Notes under the pieces: generated by a model
Told to the model about the DNA's origin: nothing
Database searches by the model: none
Seen by the model: only the letters and a program-made list of their open reading frames with translations
Made by a program: the position numbers and the translations under genes
Part shown: positions 25,530 to 37,369 of the stretch, piece after piece
Layout of the letters: each line of letters starts with the position of its first letter
Position numbering within the stretch: the stretch's first letter is position 1
NCBI GenBank assembly: GCA_029379385.1
Contig: CM055607.1
Span: 13,516,001-13,580,000, forward strand
Reading direction: 5' to 3'
Origin: Quillaja saponaria
Taxonomy: Eukaryota > Streptophyta > Magnoliopsida > Fabales > Quillajaceae
DNA: 64,000 nt

Positions 25530-26624
25530 AGTTTGTTCCTGCCATCACCTCTTATTAGTGAGAACATTTACAGAAGTGACATGGACTAATAAAAAACAAT
25601 GAAAAAATTAAAAATTAGCACGTGGTATTACAAAAAAATTGTATAAAAATATAAATAAACTAAACTCCAATTTTTTTTATAAATAAAAATATTATCTCAA
25701 TCTTCAACACATTCTCTCTCTACTCTATCTCTTATCAAAATCCAAACCCACAATCCATGAAACTCCTCCTTTATTTTCTTCCCTTTCCGACCACTCCTCT
25801 TCCCACACTTAGCCATCGATCTCTCATCCTGGGACATCATTCCTCTCTCTTTCATGGATTATGCACTTTAAGAAAGGTGTTTTAGAACTACTCCTTCTAC
25901 CTCTCATAGCTCAATTTTTCTTCAAGGCTTACTAGAGTTTTGGGTTTTTGGTGATCGTATTTCTGAGAAAAATTTGAGATCACCAATCAAAAAATCGAAT
26001 CCAAAATGTTGAGAAAAATTTGATTTAAATAATAGGATAGGCAATTCTAATTAATTGATCACAACAACAACAAAAAATTGAGAAAAATCCAAATTTTTTT
26101 CGGTAAAGTTAGATTTAATAGTCACACTCCTCGCCTCTAATGCATACCCACATTGCTTTCTTCAGGTGGTGGAATTAGAACCAAAAAGTTATGTTTTCCT
26201 CGTAGCCACCATGATAAAGTCAAACCTCCTTAGGTAGGCGAATTTGTAATTGGCGGGTTTTGAAATTTTTTTCAAATTTGTTATGGTCTTAGGTGCAGAT
26301 CTATATATATTTTTTAATTTATGGGTAGTAGTGGGTGGTGGTTTAGGTTAGTTCAATAGTGGTGGTGATAATGATGTTTCGCAATAAAATTGAAGCCGAC
26401 AAAGAATAAGGAAAAAAATATAAACAAAAATTATTTTCTTATTTTAGACTTTTCTTTAGATTTTTAATTTTTTTTTTTTTAAAATATGAGATTTTATTTA
26501 TATTTTATATAATTTTTTGTAATGTCGTTTATCAATTTTTTATTTGTATATAATGGTACCTGTTAGTTCATGTCATTTCCATCAATGTCTTACTACTAAC
26601 GGAAGATGATGGCAGGAATCCAAT
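25530..26624. mobile_element. TIR DNA transposon, about 1.1 kb, non-autonomous
   Basis: The left end (TTCCTGCCATCACC... about 25536) and right end (reversed: TTCCTGCCATCATC... about 26617) form imperfect inverted repeats of about 130 bp. These include TGACATG-ACTAA and TATTACAAAAAA with ATATAAATAAA. The interior has pyrimidine-rich and GGTGG-rich tracts but no intact ORF. Most of its right part recurs at 37138-37369 plus 40184-40690 as part of the segmental duplication. Confidence 0.7.
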
Positions 26625-26781
26625 TGCAGCAAAGTGAATGATAGAAATCAAAGTAAAATTTGAGTCAACTTACAAGGGCCAAAGATATAATTTAGCCTTT
26701 AATCTATTATAAGGGTAATATTCCTCTCACTCTTAATCTCATCTCTATTTTTGTAAGAATTTATGCTTTTTGGTAATTATT

Positions 26782-29700
26782 TGTCACACCCCCTCATGGA
26801 GGCATGACTGACCGGAGAAATGGTAACCAAACCTCCGTAACCCTGACTCAAATAAAAGAACGACCATGACTCTTGACTTACCAATGAATAAAACCAAGAA
26901 ATTATAAAAACAAAAGTTAACATTAAAAACTTGTTGATTACAACAAATCACAACTTACTGCAAATTTCGGCAGAAGTTCCTTACAATATAGAACATGCCT
27001 TAAAATACAATCCTATAAACTCTTTCTATTACTCAACACAATACCAAAAACAATAAGGAACTTTGCTCTTTTCACACCATCAACAAAACAAGTACTAGAA
27101 TATTACATCATACCACCTTAACACTCACAATACTAATGTGACTGCAAATTTTCATCTTTAACTCCAAGTATGAGATTCCGAGGCATACATTGTCGTCAAA
27201 TCCTTAGCAAAAACCTCGCATTAGCGGTTAACTTCTTTTAACATCCTGCTACTAAAAAATATAACCACATGAAAGGGGTGAGTCCTACGGACTCAGTGAG
27301 TGAAAAATCGTACCCAAAGGGTACTAGCATCACATAACACAAGCATATAACATACGTAATAACATTGCATAACATTATTCATATCTTAATTCACATTGCA
27401 CGTATACATTGTAATAGTCATTAATTCACAATTTACATGATACACAATATCACAAATTTATCAGAGCAAATATATCAAACAAAACAACCAAAGGGCCAAC
27501 GAGTAACCCAACCCCGCACACCAATATCACCCTTGTCGGGCATTTACCCGCCCGCACACCAAATTAATTTTTCGTACACAATTCATCCCACCGGGGCTGA
27601 GCACTCAATTTTAAAAATATATATCAGAATCAGGATTTCTCAGAATTTTTAAATCAGAGTATCCTAGGTGCACCTGGATTTTTAATTTCGGAAATAAAAT
27701 CACTTTCTAGAAAATGTTCACGAGTTGGCCCTTATCAAACACAAACAATATCAACACAGTAACCAATATCAAGCAAACATTATTCAAGCAAATTAATGAA
27801 ATACTCAACTAGCTCACTTTCCATGTATCACACATATTCAAATAAAAATATAATCACACATACTAATCTAGCCCCTAAAGACAGCAATTAACAACTCACC
27901 TGATACCAATTCCATTCGTCACTCACACTTGCGTCCATGCATCTCATCAAGTTCACATTAGAATCCGGAATTGAAATTCATAATTCGAAATACTACTTAG
28001 TTTATAAACGTTATTGTTATATTCTTTTACTTCTTAAACTTATATAGGTCTATTTATGAAAGTTTTCCTTCAAACTATTACATGTCAATTAATATGGATT
28101 TGACTTTAAGTAATAAGGTTAACAATGAAGAGGTCTTTTAAATATCTTGACAAAGCATATGATAGGAGAAATTATTAGAAAAGAATAGAAAGCATTTAGT
28201 GAGTTAAAAATGTTAAAGTTGTCCAAACTTAAGGTTTGGACCAGTGTCCACTTTAACGGTCATATTTTTCTCTAGGAACCTCCGAATCCAGTTCCGTAAA
28301 ATTTATAAAATACTAGACACATATAGCTTTATAATGATATATCATTTGTAATTTTTAGATTTTTTATATCAATTCAATTTATTGTGTGAAGTTGCATCAA
28401 ATTGTTCAACACGCAGGATTTTTGACAGCTTTGACCTTATCTTAGTTAATTGAACATAACTTTCTCTAGGAAAAAAGAAATCCGATTCCGTTTGTTAGGT
28501 TTATTAATGGACAAGTATATATCTTTATTCTTTAGAAACCTTTTCTCAAATTAGTCTTTAACCCCCTCAATTTCTTACATGAACCGAAAATAAGGCACTG
28601 AAAATTCTGTCTGACCTAGCTGGAGTCTAATAGCTATAACTCGCAACATACTTGGAACCAAGTTACGAAATTTTACAGACAATATTTCAAGACTATAACC
28701 TCTATTTTATCTTTTTAAATTTTAATTTAATTCTTCCCCGAAGACACTCGAAATACCTAATTTCTGTTACTCACGGAATCTGTCCCCTGCACCCTTCAAA
28801 ACCAATTAACTCTCCTTGTTCATATCATTACTCACATCCAACATTAATCTATCAACATTACTTATATTCCAATAAAACTTTTTATTTAGAATTCCTCAAG
28901 ATTAAAATATACAATTTCTATTTTAACATCATTGAATCCTTACCTTTTTATTTCAAATTTCAAATTAGGTTCTAAAGAATTACCACTAACTCACCTTAAC
29001 TAATTATTTTAACTTTCATCTAAACATAATTCATACAATCCTAATGTCATACCCATTTACCTACACCATTCAATTAATCCTTGTATTACTCATTATCCAG
29101 TTATGGAATTCAATTCAACACACCTAAAGTTCACCCTAAAGAAATTCCAGCAAGTCTTTAACAAGCAATCCAATGCCTAATCTAAATCGAAAGCATTACA
29201 AATAGGAAAATTTTTATTTTTACCTTTTATCCCTCTTGCTGCCGAATCCATTGAAGAATTAAAACATTCTCTCCTTAGCTCCATAACAGACGGCAAAATA
29301 GGCAAAACGAAATGATCAAACTGCTGCCTAAAACAGGGGACAGCAGCTTTAAGTCTTGGCTGCCAATAAAACCCACACAAACAGCAACTACACTCACGGC
29401 AGAACATGGAATTCAAGATTGAAATTGCTGCCCCAAACTCTCCCCCACCTCCAACACATGCCTACAACTTACACAAGAAGGTTGTATACTCGGATGAACA
29501 AGGAAAACGTACACAGCAAAGTCAGGGGGAAAGAATTGTCTACAAAGACAAGAAAGGAGGCTACCTCATACCCAACCAAAGTTACGAACCACCATCCAAG
29601 ATAAGCAAAATTGATACACCAAATAGCTACAAGATCAACGACCAAGTCCAGCCACAAGATCAACCTTAAAAAAAATGACAGCCACAATACAAGAGATGCA

Positions 29701-30416
29701 AGGCTGAACAAAGGATAAAGGCTGAATCTTTTTCCTTGCCACCCCAACTGATTTCACGGCCAGAAATAAGAGAAGGATAACAACCATACATGGAGGAGCA
29801 AGCTGTAATTAGGGGAAAACGCATGGCAAACAAGGGCTGACTGCCTTGTTGCTTTGTGATACGACCATGGCTGAAAACTAAAAGGAAGAAACGCCAACTA
29901 CGACACCCACACGACATAGGCAATTTTGGAGCTCTAGAGAACTTGGGAGCTTGAAAGAAAAATCAAGAAATGGAAGCTTCGTGAATGAGGAAGAAGAAAG
30001 CAGAACAGGGGAAAGTTCTTGGAGAAATCGGTATAAGTCAAAGAAATAAAAGGAAATAGAGAAAAGGAATAAGGAGGAAAAGAAACCAAAAGTAGGAATA
30101 CCTCTTGGTCAATTTGAAATATGTGGTAGAAATTTCTTCCAACAATATTTTTTTGTTTTTTTGTTTATTTATTCATATATGTATATTTTTTACTTTATGG
30201 CTTATAACAATGGTGCAAATTTATTCTTATATATATATATACATGTATTAGTTGTATTGTCTATTTATTCTATTTATTTGTGGTAGAGATTAAATCTAAA
30301 TATATTTATATCTATATATTAATTACTCACTTACTTGAATTTACTTTATTATAGTATTATTTACTTTACGACAACTAGTACACAATTTTTGTTATCGAGT
30401 TATGAGAGTTATTACA
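26782..30416 (-). mobile_element. Candidate solo LTR of a Ty3/Gypsy element, 3.6 kb
   Basis: The plus strand starts TGTCACACCCCC and ends GAGTTATTACA, so on the minus strand it runs TGTAATAACTC to GGGGGTGTGACA, a common ending of large plant Gypsy LTRs. It is flanked by TTATT at 26777-26781 and 30417-30421, a 5 bp target duplication (weak alone because the DNA is AT-rich). No gag, protease or polymerase is visible, hence solo LTR. Short overlapping frames around 29180-29920 on both strands are in a less AT-rich part of the LTR and are not called. Excision in silico restores homology with duplication unit 2. Confidence 0.72.
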
Positions 30417-30437
30417 TTATTATAGTGTTAATTTAAA

Positions 30438-31681
30438 GGGTAACCTTATTGTTACAGCCAATATAACTTATTAATTGACATGTGATTTATATTTCCTAAA
30501 ACACCCTTATTTATTTCTTTTGACTTATCTCTTCCCGTAAATGTTAGAATCCTCATTCAATGTTTTTCATTCTTACATCATATTTTTATTAGATTTTTTT
30601 AATTTTTTAAAAGATTTTATTTTTCAAGATAATATTTTTTTCAAAATCTTCAAATTCATTAATTGTTACGTTTGTTTATTTTTCACTAGTAAGTCTTCTC
30701 CATTTAGAACTCTTTTATATCAGGTAACTTTCAATTTTTATATTTTATTTTTTTTATTTAAACTGATTGTAACACAATGAAATATATATTGTATTTGTTT
30801 AAATAGTCAACTAAATTACATCTTCTTAAAAATAATTTTTATTTTATTATTAATGAATTTATGGATGGGATTGAAATAGCATTATATCAATTGCTTAAAA
30901 ATTGCAAATAACTTCTTCTTTTTTTAAATAAAATTAAAAAAATCATAGAATGTTGTGAATATATTTAAATGTTTACAAAATTTTATTTTCACCTAAGATC
31001 ATATAGTGTTTATCAAGAAAATCAAAATGTGACAAATTTATTTTTATTAGTTATGTTAGAGAATGTAACTACAAAACTAGACACAATATTTTCATGAAAG
31101 ATCAAAAAAGAAAATTTTCTTCATAGTTGATATAAAATCTATTGATCAATGGATTTAACATTTAGCAAATGACCATAAAAATATTACATAATAGTTTTTC
31201 ATATTGTCAGGATTTTCAAGAATTACACGCCGTTCATTTTTATAACCAAAAATTCTTTGATATTATTATTAGAATAAAATTTTAATAAATCGAGGTAAGA
31301 AAAACTTAAAATTAATATACACAGTCAATTACTATTGAAAAATCATAATAAGGCTGTGAGATATCATCTTAATATAATTTGTTGTGGCAAACGAACAAGT
31401 ATTTTAAAAAATATTAAAATTTTAAGGTGAATTAAAAGTAAACGTTAAATAACAAAGAATTTAAAACGTTTTAAAAAAATAGAGTTCAGAAACAATAAAA
31501 AAAAATTAAAAACTTATAAATATTTTATGTAGGAAAGAGAGTCAATAAATTGTAACTGTAACATTATTAATAACAATAGATAAGTCAAAAGAAGTAAATA
31601 AGAGTATTTTAAGAAAATTAAATCTCAAAATAATTAATAAGTTATGGTGCTGAAGAAATTAGTTGTGATATTGAGGATACC
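30438..31681. mobile_element. Mutator-like (MULE) non-autonomous element, 1244 bp
   Basis: Perfect 9 bp target duplication TAATTTAAA at 30429-30437 and 31682-31690, the length typical of MULEs. Inverted ends begin GGGTAACC (left) and GGTATCC (right, reversed). They continue as long TIRs of about 100 bp sharing ATAACTTATTAATT and CTTATTTAYTTCTTTTGACT. The interior is AT-rich with no transposase. It sits 8 bp beyond the LTR's right target duplication in unit 1 and is absent from unit 2. Confidence 0.85.
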
Positions 31682-31812
31682 TAATTTAAACGTCGCAACA
31701 CATCATATGATATGCACGATCATATAAAGTGAGTATCTGAAAATCTTGGTCATCATACAGTTATAGCGAGAATTTACAAATCTAGTAAAGCTATGGTTTG
31801 CTTGCTCTGTTA

Positions 31813-31977
31813 TGGGCTTGCCCTTGCTAAACAAAACTAAGCAAATGCCCTTCCACCGTTGGTCCATGGTCCATACCATAATGCTTTCTGTTTCGTTTCT
31901 CAAAATATGGGTTGGGCTCCGCCTTATCCACTGCCCAAACGGTGGGTTTTCCCATTGAGAACTATTATTAGGGTTAG
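31813..31977 (+). promoter_or_regulatory. S15a gene 1 promoter: site II motifs and telo-box
   Basis: TGGGCT at 31813-31818 and 31913-31918 (site II type) and TTAGGGTT at 31968-31975 (telo-box, complement AACCCTAA). This combination characterises plant ribosomal protein gene promoters. A leader exon follows, ending at 32069 with donor GTATAT. The 994 bp leader intron runs to the acceptor at 33063, just before the ATG. Confidence 0.7.
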
Positions 31978-33044
31978 ATAGACCTTCGTTTCTTGTTCTC
32001 CTACACCTGCGACAACTACTGAGGCACCCCAACACCAGCCTCCTCCACCCAACATCTGCAGCAGCACCGGTATATACTCCCTCACTCAATTGATCGTTCT
32101 CTTTGTCTTTCTGTTACTCTTTGTGTTACAGTTCACCTATTCAATTTTTCTTTTCTTTTTTCTCTTATTTCATCATTTCAGTTTTATGATTTTTTTCGAT
32201 TACCAGTTATGGTTTTTTTTTTTTTTTTCATTATTACTCAAAGATTTGTTTTTTTTATTATTGGGTTTTCTGTATTTTATGTTTTTCTTTATCCCTTTTC
32301 ATCTGCTAATTAAACCTATAATACACTACTTATTGGTTCTCGGTTTGTTTGGTCTGTTAAAAACTGTACCTGTACTGAATGATTGTTTTTCTTATCTCAT
32401 TTGTTTGTCTCTTAATAGTGTGACTGTACGTTACGTTGTACAAGAAGTGTGGATTCCTTCTTTGTTTTGTTCTTTCACTCAATCTCTTCTTTACCATCAC
32501 TGTAAATTATTATTTTTTCTTTTGCGTTTCGTCTTTTACTTGCTAATTAGACCCAATATTGTTGAATGTTATATTAGTTCTAGGTTTTGTTCAGGAGATG
32601 TGCTGTGACCAGCTGGACGCTCTCCTTTTCCTTTTGTTAACTTCTACTTGTAATTGCGTGATCTTTTTCTTTCTCAATCCGTATTATTTGCTGGATACGT
32701 CAGTTAATTCATTAAGAATTACCAATTTATGTCATCACTTGTTAAAGGGGGCATGGAGTCATGGGATATTGCAGACAACCTTGTTCATTATATTGGTTCA
32801 GTTGTTGGTCTTGTTTGCCTATGGGCCTTAAGTAGCTCTTTAGCTTACTACAATTTAAATGGAAATTGTTCAGTAAATGGTTATCTACGACACGAGGGAG
32901 ACTGAGAAGAAGGAGAGAAAACAATAATAGTTTTAGGATATATCAATCACAATAGTGCATGACCCTCCTCATTTATTATTATTTATTAGTTACCCTTTTC
33001 TCATGTATTGTCTGCACAATGATAAATAATTGAGTCATGATTAA

Positions 33045-33831
<787 letters not shown>

Positions 33832-34799
33832 TCTAGGATGAGTTTTATAATTATTAGCAGTATTCAGTTTCTGTCTTTCTGGGGAGGATGTTCTTTTGAT
33901 CATTTGCTTTTGCAAATGATGATAGTATTGGATTTCTCTTTTTTCTTAGAAGAACAGTTTTTGTGGATCTATCCAAATGCAGATTTGAGTTAAGATTATT
34001 GTATTTGAATGAGATATGTAGAACAAAAGTGCTGCTAGTTGCCAAAGAGTAACACATGATGTCAAGAGTTTTAATCAATGGTGCCATGATTCTGTGCATG
34101 GGAACTTTTTTTCGGCCTTGTTCAGTCCTTATCTCGAGCTTTTTTGTACATATATGAGCATTACATTCATATAGGATATTGTATTATGAATTGCTTTTCT
34201 GGCTTTCTTAACCGTTTTGCTTAGTTTTTGAGAATTGCTTTTCTGGCTTTCTAGACTTTAAGCAAGTTCTTTGTTTAGTTTCTTTCTGCTACGGTGCTCC
34301 TAGGTTATGAAGGATCTGACGTTGAATTTCTCTAGTTATTTCTAGTGACTTTAAGCTTGGTATTTAAACTGGCTTTTATCAAATGATTCCTCATATTATT
34401 TGTTTCAAAACTTGCAATTACACTGCATCATTGATTAGAAATATATGGTGTAACCAATAGGTTTAGAAAATGTTATTATGTTAGAAATAATTATAAGCAT
34501 TTTATTATCAAGAGGTTTGTATAACAGTTGTTAAGAGTTTTACAATTCGTGAATCAATATTATGATTTTGATTCTTGTACCAAATGATGTACATCTTATG
34601 TGTAAATTTAAACTATAATCAAAAACTTTTATTGAAATTTTTTTATTGGAGAGACTGAGAAGTAAGGATTTCATGAATCTTTTGACGCTCAAAATATTTA
34701 TTTTCTTTTTAGTTATTCTATATTATAGAAGTTGGAATCTTTAACTTATCTAATGGGTAAGATAACTCCTTTTACTTTTATGGAATCAATTTAGTTCAG

Positions 34800-35320
34800 T
34801 TGAATAACAAAAAATAAAATATTCTATCACATAAAATAAATAATTAAATAAGAAGTTTGAATATTAATAAGTAATATATTATAAATAAATGTAATTTAAG
34901 TCAAATGATAAAAATATCTTTCATATTTAGTTACAATAATATAATTATAAATAATTAATTAATGTTAAATAAATAAATTAGTTAAGTATTTTAATTTAGG
35001 ACTAAAATATTAATAAATATAAATATAAACATAAGAAATAATAAAATAAATATTAATTAATTAATAATGTACAAATTTACAAAAATTAATTGAAATTTAA
35101 GAAATTTATATTTCATAAATTGTTATATTTTTATTACTTTGCCTATTGAGTGATATTTTGTCATTTTAGTATAATTTTTAGATTATTTCATATCTAAAAG
35201 TTATTTAAAAAATAAATAATCAAATAATAGAATGTAATGATCATTCTATTCTTATTATCTTTTTTTTAATTTTATAAAAATTATTTATACGTATCAAACT
35301 AATTCTAGTTCAGACATAAA
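34800..35320. repeat. AT-rich dispersed repeat (copy 1)
   Basis: Shares several blocks in order with 57765-58175: AATATAATTATAAATAATTA, GTTAAATAAATAAATTAGTT, GATATTTTTGTCATTTTAG-like, ATGATCATTCTATTC, and an ATCAAACTA end. Non-coding; probably a MITE or decayed TE. Confidence 0.65.
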
Positions 35321-35487
35321 TTGCCTAATTTTGACCAAACCGAAGTGATTAGTGGATACAGTAAAATAATCCTCCATTGTACGTGAAGATATCCTTCCCT
35401 CTCCATTGTTCATAATTTTTTTTTATTGCTATTGAGCCTATTTTTAATACCTAAAGAAAAATGACTTTACAAGAGAGAATAGATTTG

Positions 35488-36311
35488 GATGGGATCCAGT
35501 GGAGAGTGCTTCCCTGGAGAGTTACAGAAAAGTCCAAAAAACGGTGCTGTTTTGGACTCTTTCACAAAACAGTACCATTCACAAAAAAATAAATATTAGA
35601 ACCCATCATCCCTTCTCCTTCCTCCATCTTCTGGTTTTCATCTCCTTCCAAATTTCTTTTTATTTTTAAGAAACAATAATTATGTAGAAGAAAAACAGCA
35701 TCACAACTCCTCCATTTTCCCTTTCCTTCTTCATTGTCCCAACCTGTATCCCCATTATTAGATCTCTTATGCCTGACCTAGTGATCTCTTTAGAACACAA
35801 CTATGATGAGTCTCCGTTCAAGCTTGCAAAATTTTTAAGTTTTACACCAATATCTTAGGCGATGGCTTGCACTCCCAATTTCTCTAATTTATCCCAATTT
35901 AGCCTTTAAATTTCTTACCCGGTTGTAATAGTTTTTCAATTTTTATGGTTTAAAATTTAAATTTTTTAAACTGAATATGTGATTGAATTCTGAAAACCTA
36001 AGGAGAAGCTTATGACTAAGAGAGAAGCTCCTAATTGAATTGTGGATTCAAACCGCTCGAGAAGCTAATGTTCTCTTTCTGTTTTATGTGTTTTCAATTT
36101 TTGATATCCTTTTGTGAAGTGCCCATCCCAACTAATTTTAAGAATTGAAAAACGAATTTGAAGAAGGAGAAAACCAGAAGATGGAGGAAGCAGAAGGGAT
36201 AGTGGACGAGGGAAATTTTTTATTTTTTTTTGGTGAACAGTACCCATTTTGTGAAAAGAGTCCTAAAACAGAAAATTTTTCCTAGGAAAGCCCTTTCCAG
36301 TGAATCCCATC
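35488..36311. mobile_element. Foldback/long-TIR element, about 824 bp (second member)
   Basis: Left arm starts GATGGGATCCAGTGGAGAGT and the right arm, reversed, GATGGGATTCACTGGAAAGG. Both continue through GACTCTTT-CACAAAA and TACCATTCAC/TACTGTTCACC, then CCATCTTCTGGTTTTC. Same family as 22718-23392. No ORF; no clear target duplication found. Confidence 0.82.
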
Positions 36312-37137
36312 TCATTTGTTGCCTATTTATACAAGCAAAATTTGTCTATAAGAGAATCAATATTTGTAAGATTTCTTACTTTCTTACAAGAGATAAGATT
36401 GTAGTTGATAAAAAATGTTGTAATAGGACAATTATTTGCCTTACTAGAGTTTTATGATAGATAGAAAATTTTCACAACTAAATTTATTCAAAAATTCCAT
36501 TTTACAACTTTTATTTTGAAGCTAATGGTAACTAATTTCTTATGAATTTTGCAATAAATTACATTTTATAAAAATTAAAAAAATGTTCGGAGATAATTAT
36601 GTGAATAGAGGAGGCATGGAAAAGAAAATGAAGATAGATGAAGGGAGTTTCACAAAATGAATTGTAAATTATCCGAAATCAAATTTTGGCAAAGCCTACG
36701 TAGAAAATTACACAATCTTAATCTTACACCATTAGAACAATCTTAACCGTCCACATCCAAATATCAACAACCCAAGTTACCTAAATTGCACAATCTTAAT
36801 CTTACACCTTTAGAACAATCAGTGCCTTCCCGCCTTTATACCGTCTTTGAAAACCATTTTCCTTTAAATAACCCACAATGCCTAAATCTTTCTCTTCAAC
36901 CAAACAGATCCCAAATCACTTCTCTCTCTAATCTTAACCACTTAGAGAAGAAAATATTTGGGCAGTGGAAAGGGAGACAAGGGTCTTGGCAAAGAAGGAG
37001 TCAAGAGGCATAGAAAAGTTCTTCATTAAAGTCTAAATGCTCCCTGAACTAGTTTTTTTTTTTTTTTTGGTACTAGTGATAATTCTGTGTTAGTATTATC
37101 TAATCTCAATATGAAATGTGACTTAGTCAAAGTGTAC
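36312..37137. other. Gene-free spacer between duplication units
   Basis: No convincing ORF. A 34 bp phrase (CACAATCTTAATCTTACACC, then WTTAGAACAATC) occurs twice about 80 bp apart (around 36710 and 36788). A long T-run is at 37053-37068. Confidence 0.5.
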
Positions 37138-37369
37138 TTTTGAGAAAAAATTGAGATCATCAATCCAAAAATTAAATCAAAACGTTGAGAAAATTCGATT
37201 AAGGGAATGATAGGGCAATTCTATTTTAATTGATTACAAAAAGAGAAAAGGATGAGGGGGAAAACATAATTTAAAAATTTGTAGGTAAAGACAGCTCCAA
37301 TGCATACCCACATAGCTTTCTTTGGGTGGTGGAATTTGATCCAAAAAGTCATGTATGCCTCATAGCCAC

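Noticed and set aside
29177..29923. Overlapping frames on both strands
   Set aside because: Short, mutually overlapping, inside the candidate solo LTR, with no recognisable domain.
31968..31977. TTAGGGTT as telomere-type repeat
   Set aside because: A single unit in a ribosomal protein promoter; better explained as a telo-box.
32090..32831. 172-codon and 90-codon plus-strand frames
   Set aside because: T-rich, Phe/Leu-rich translation of the S15a leader intron (32070-33063); not coding.
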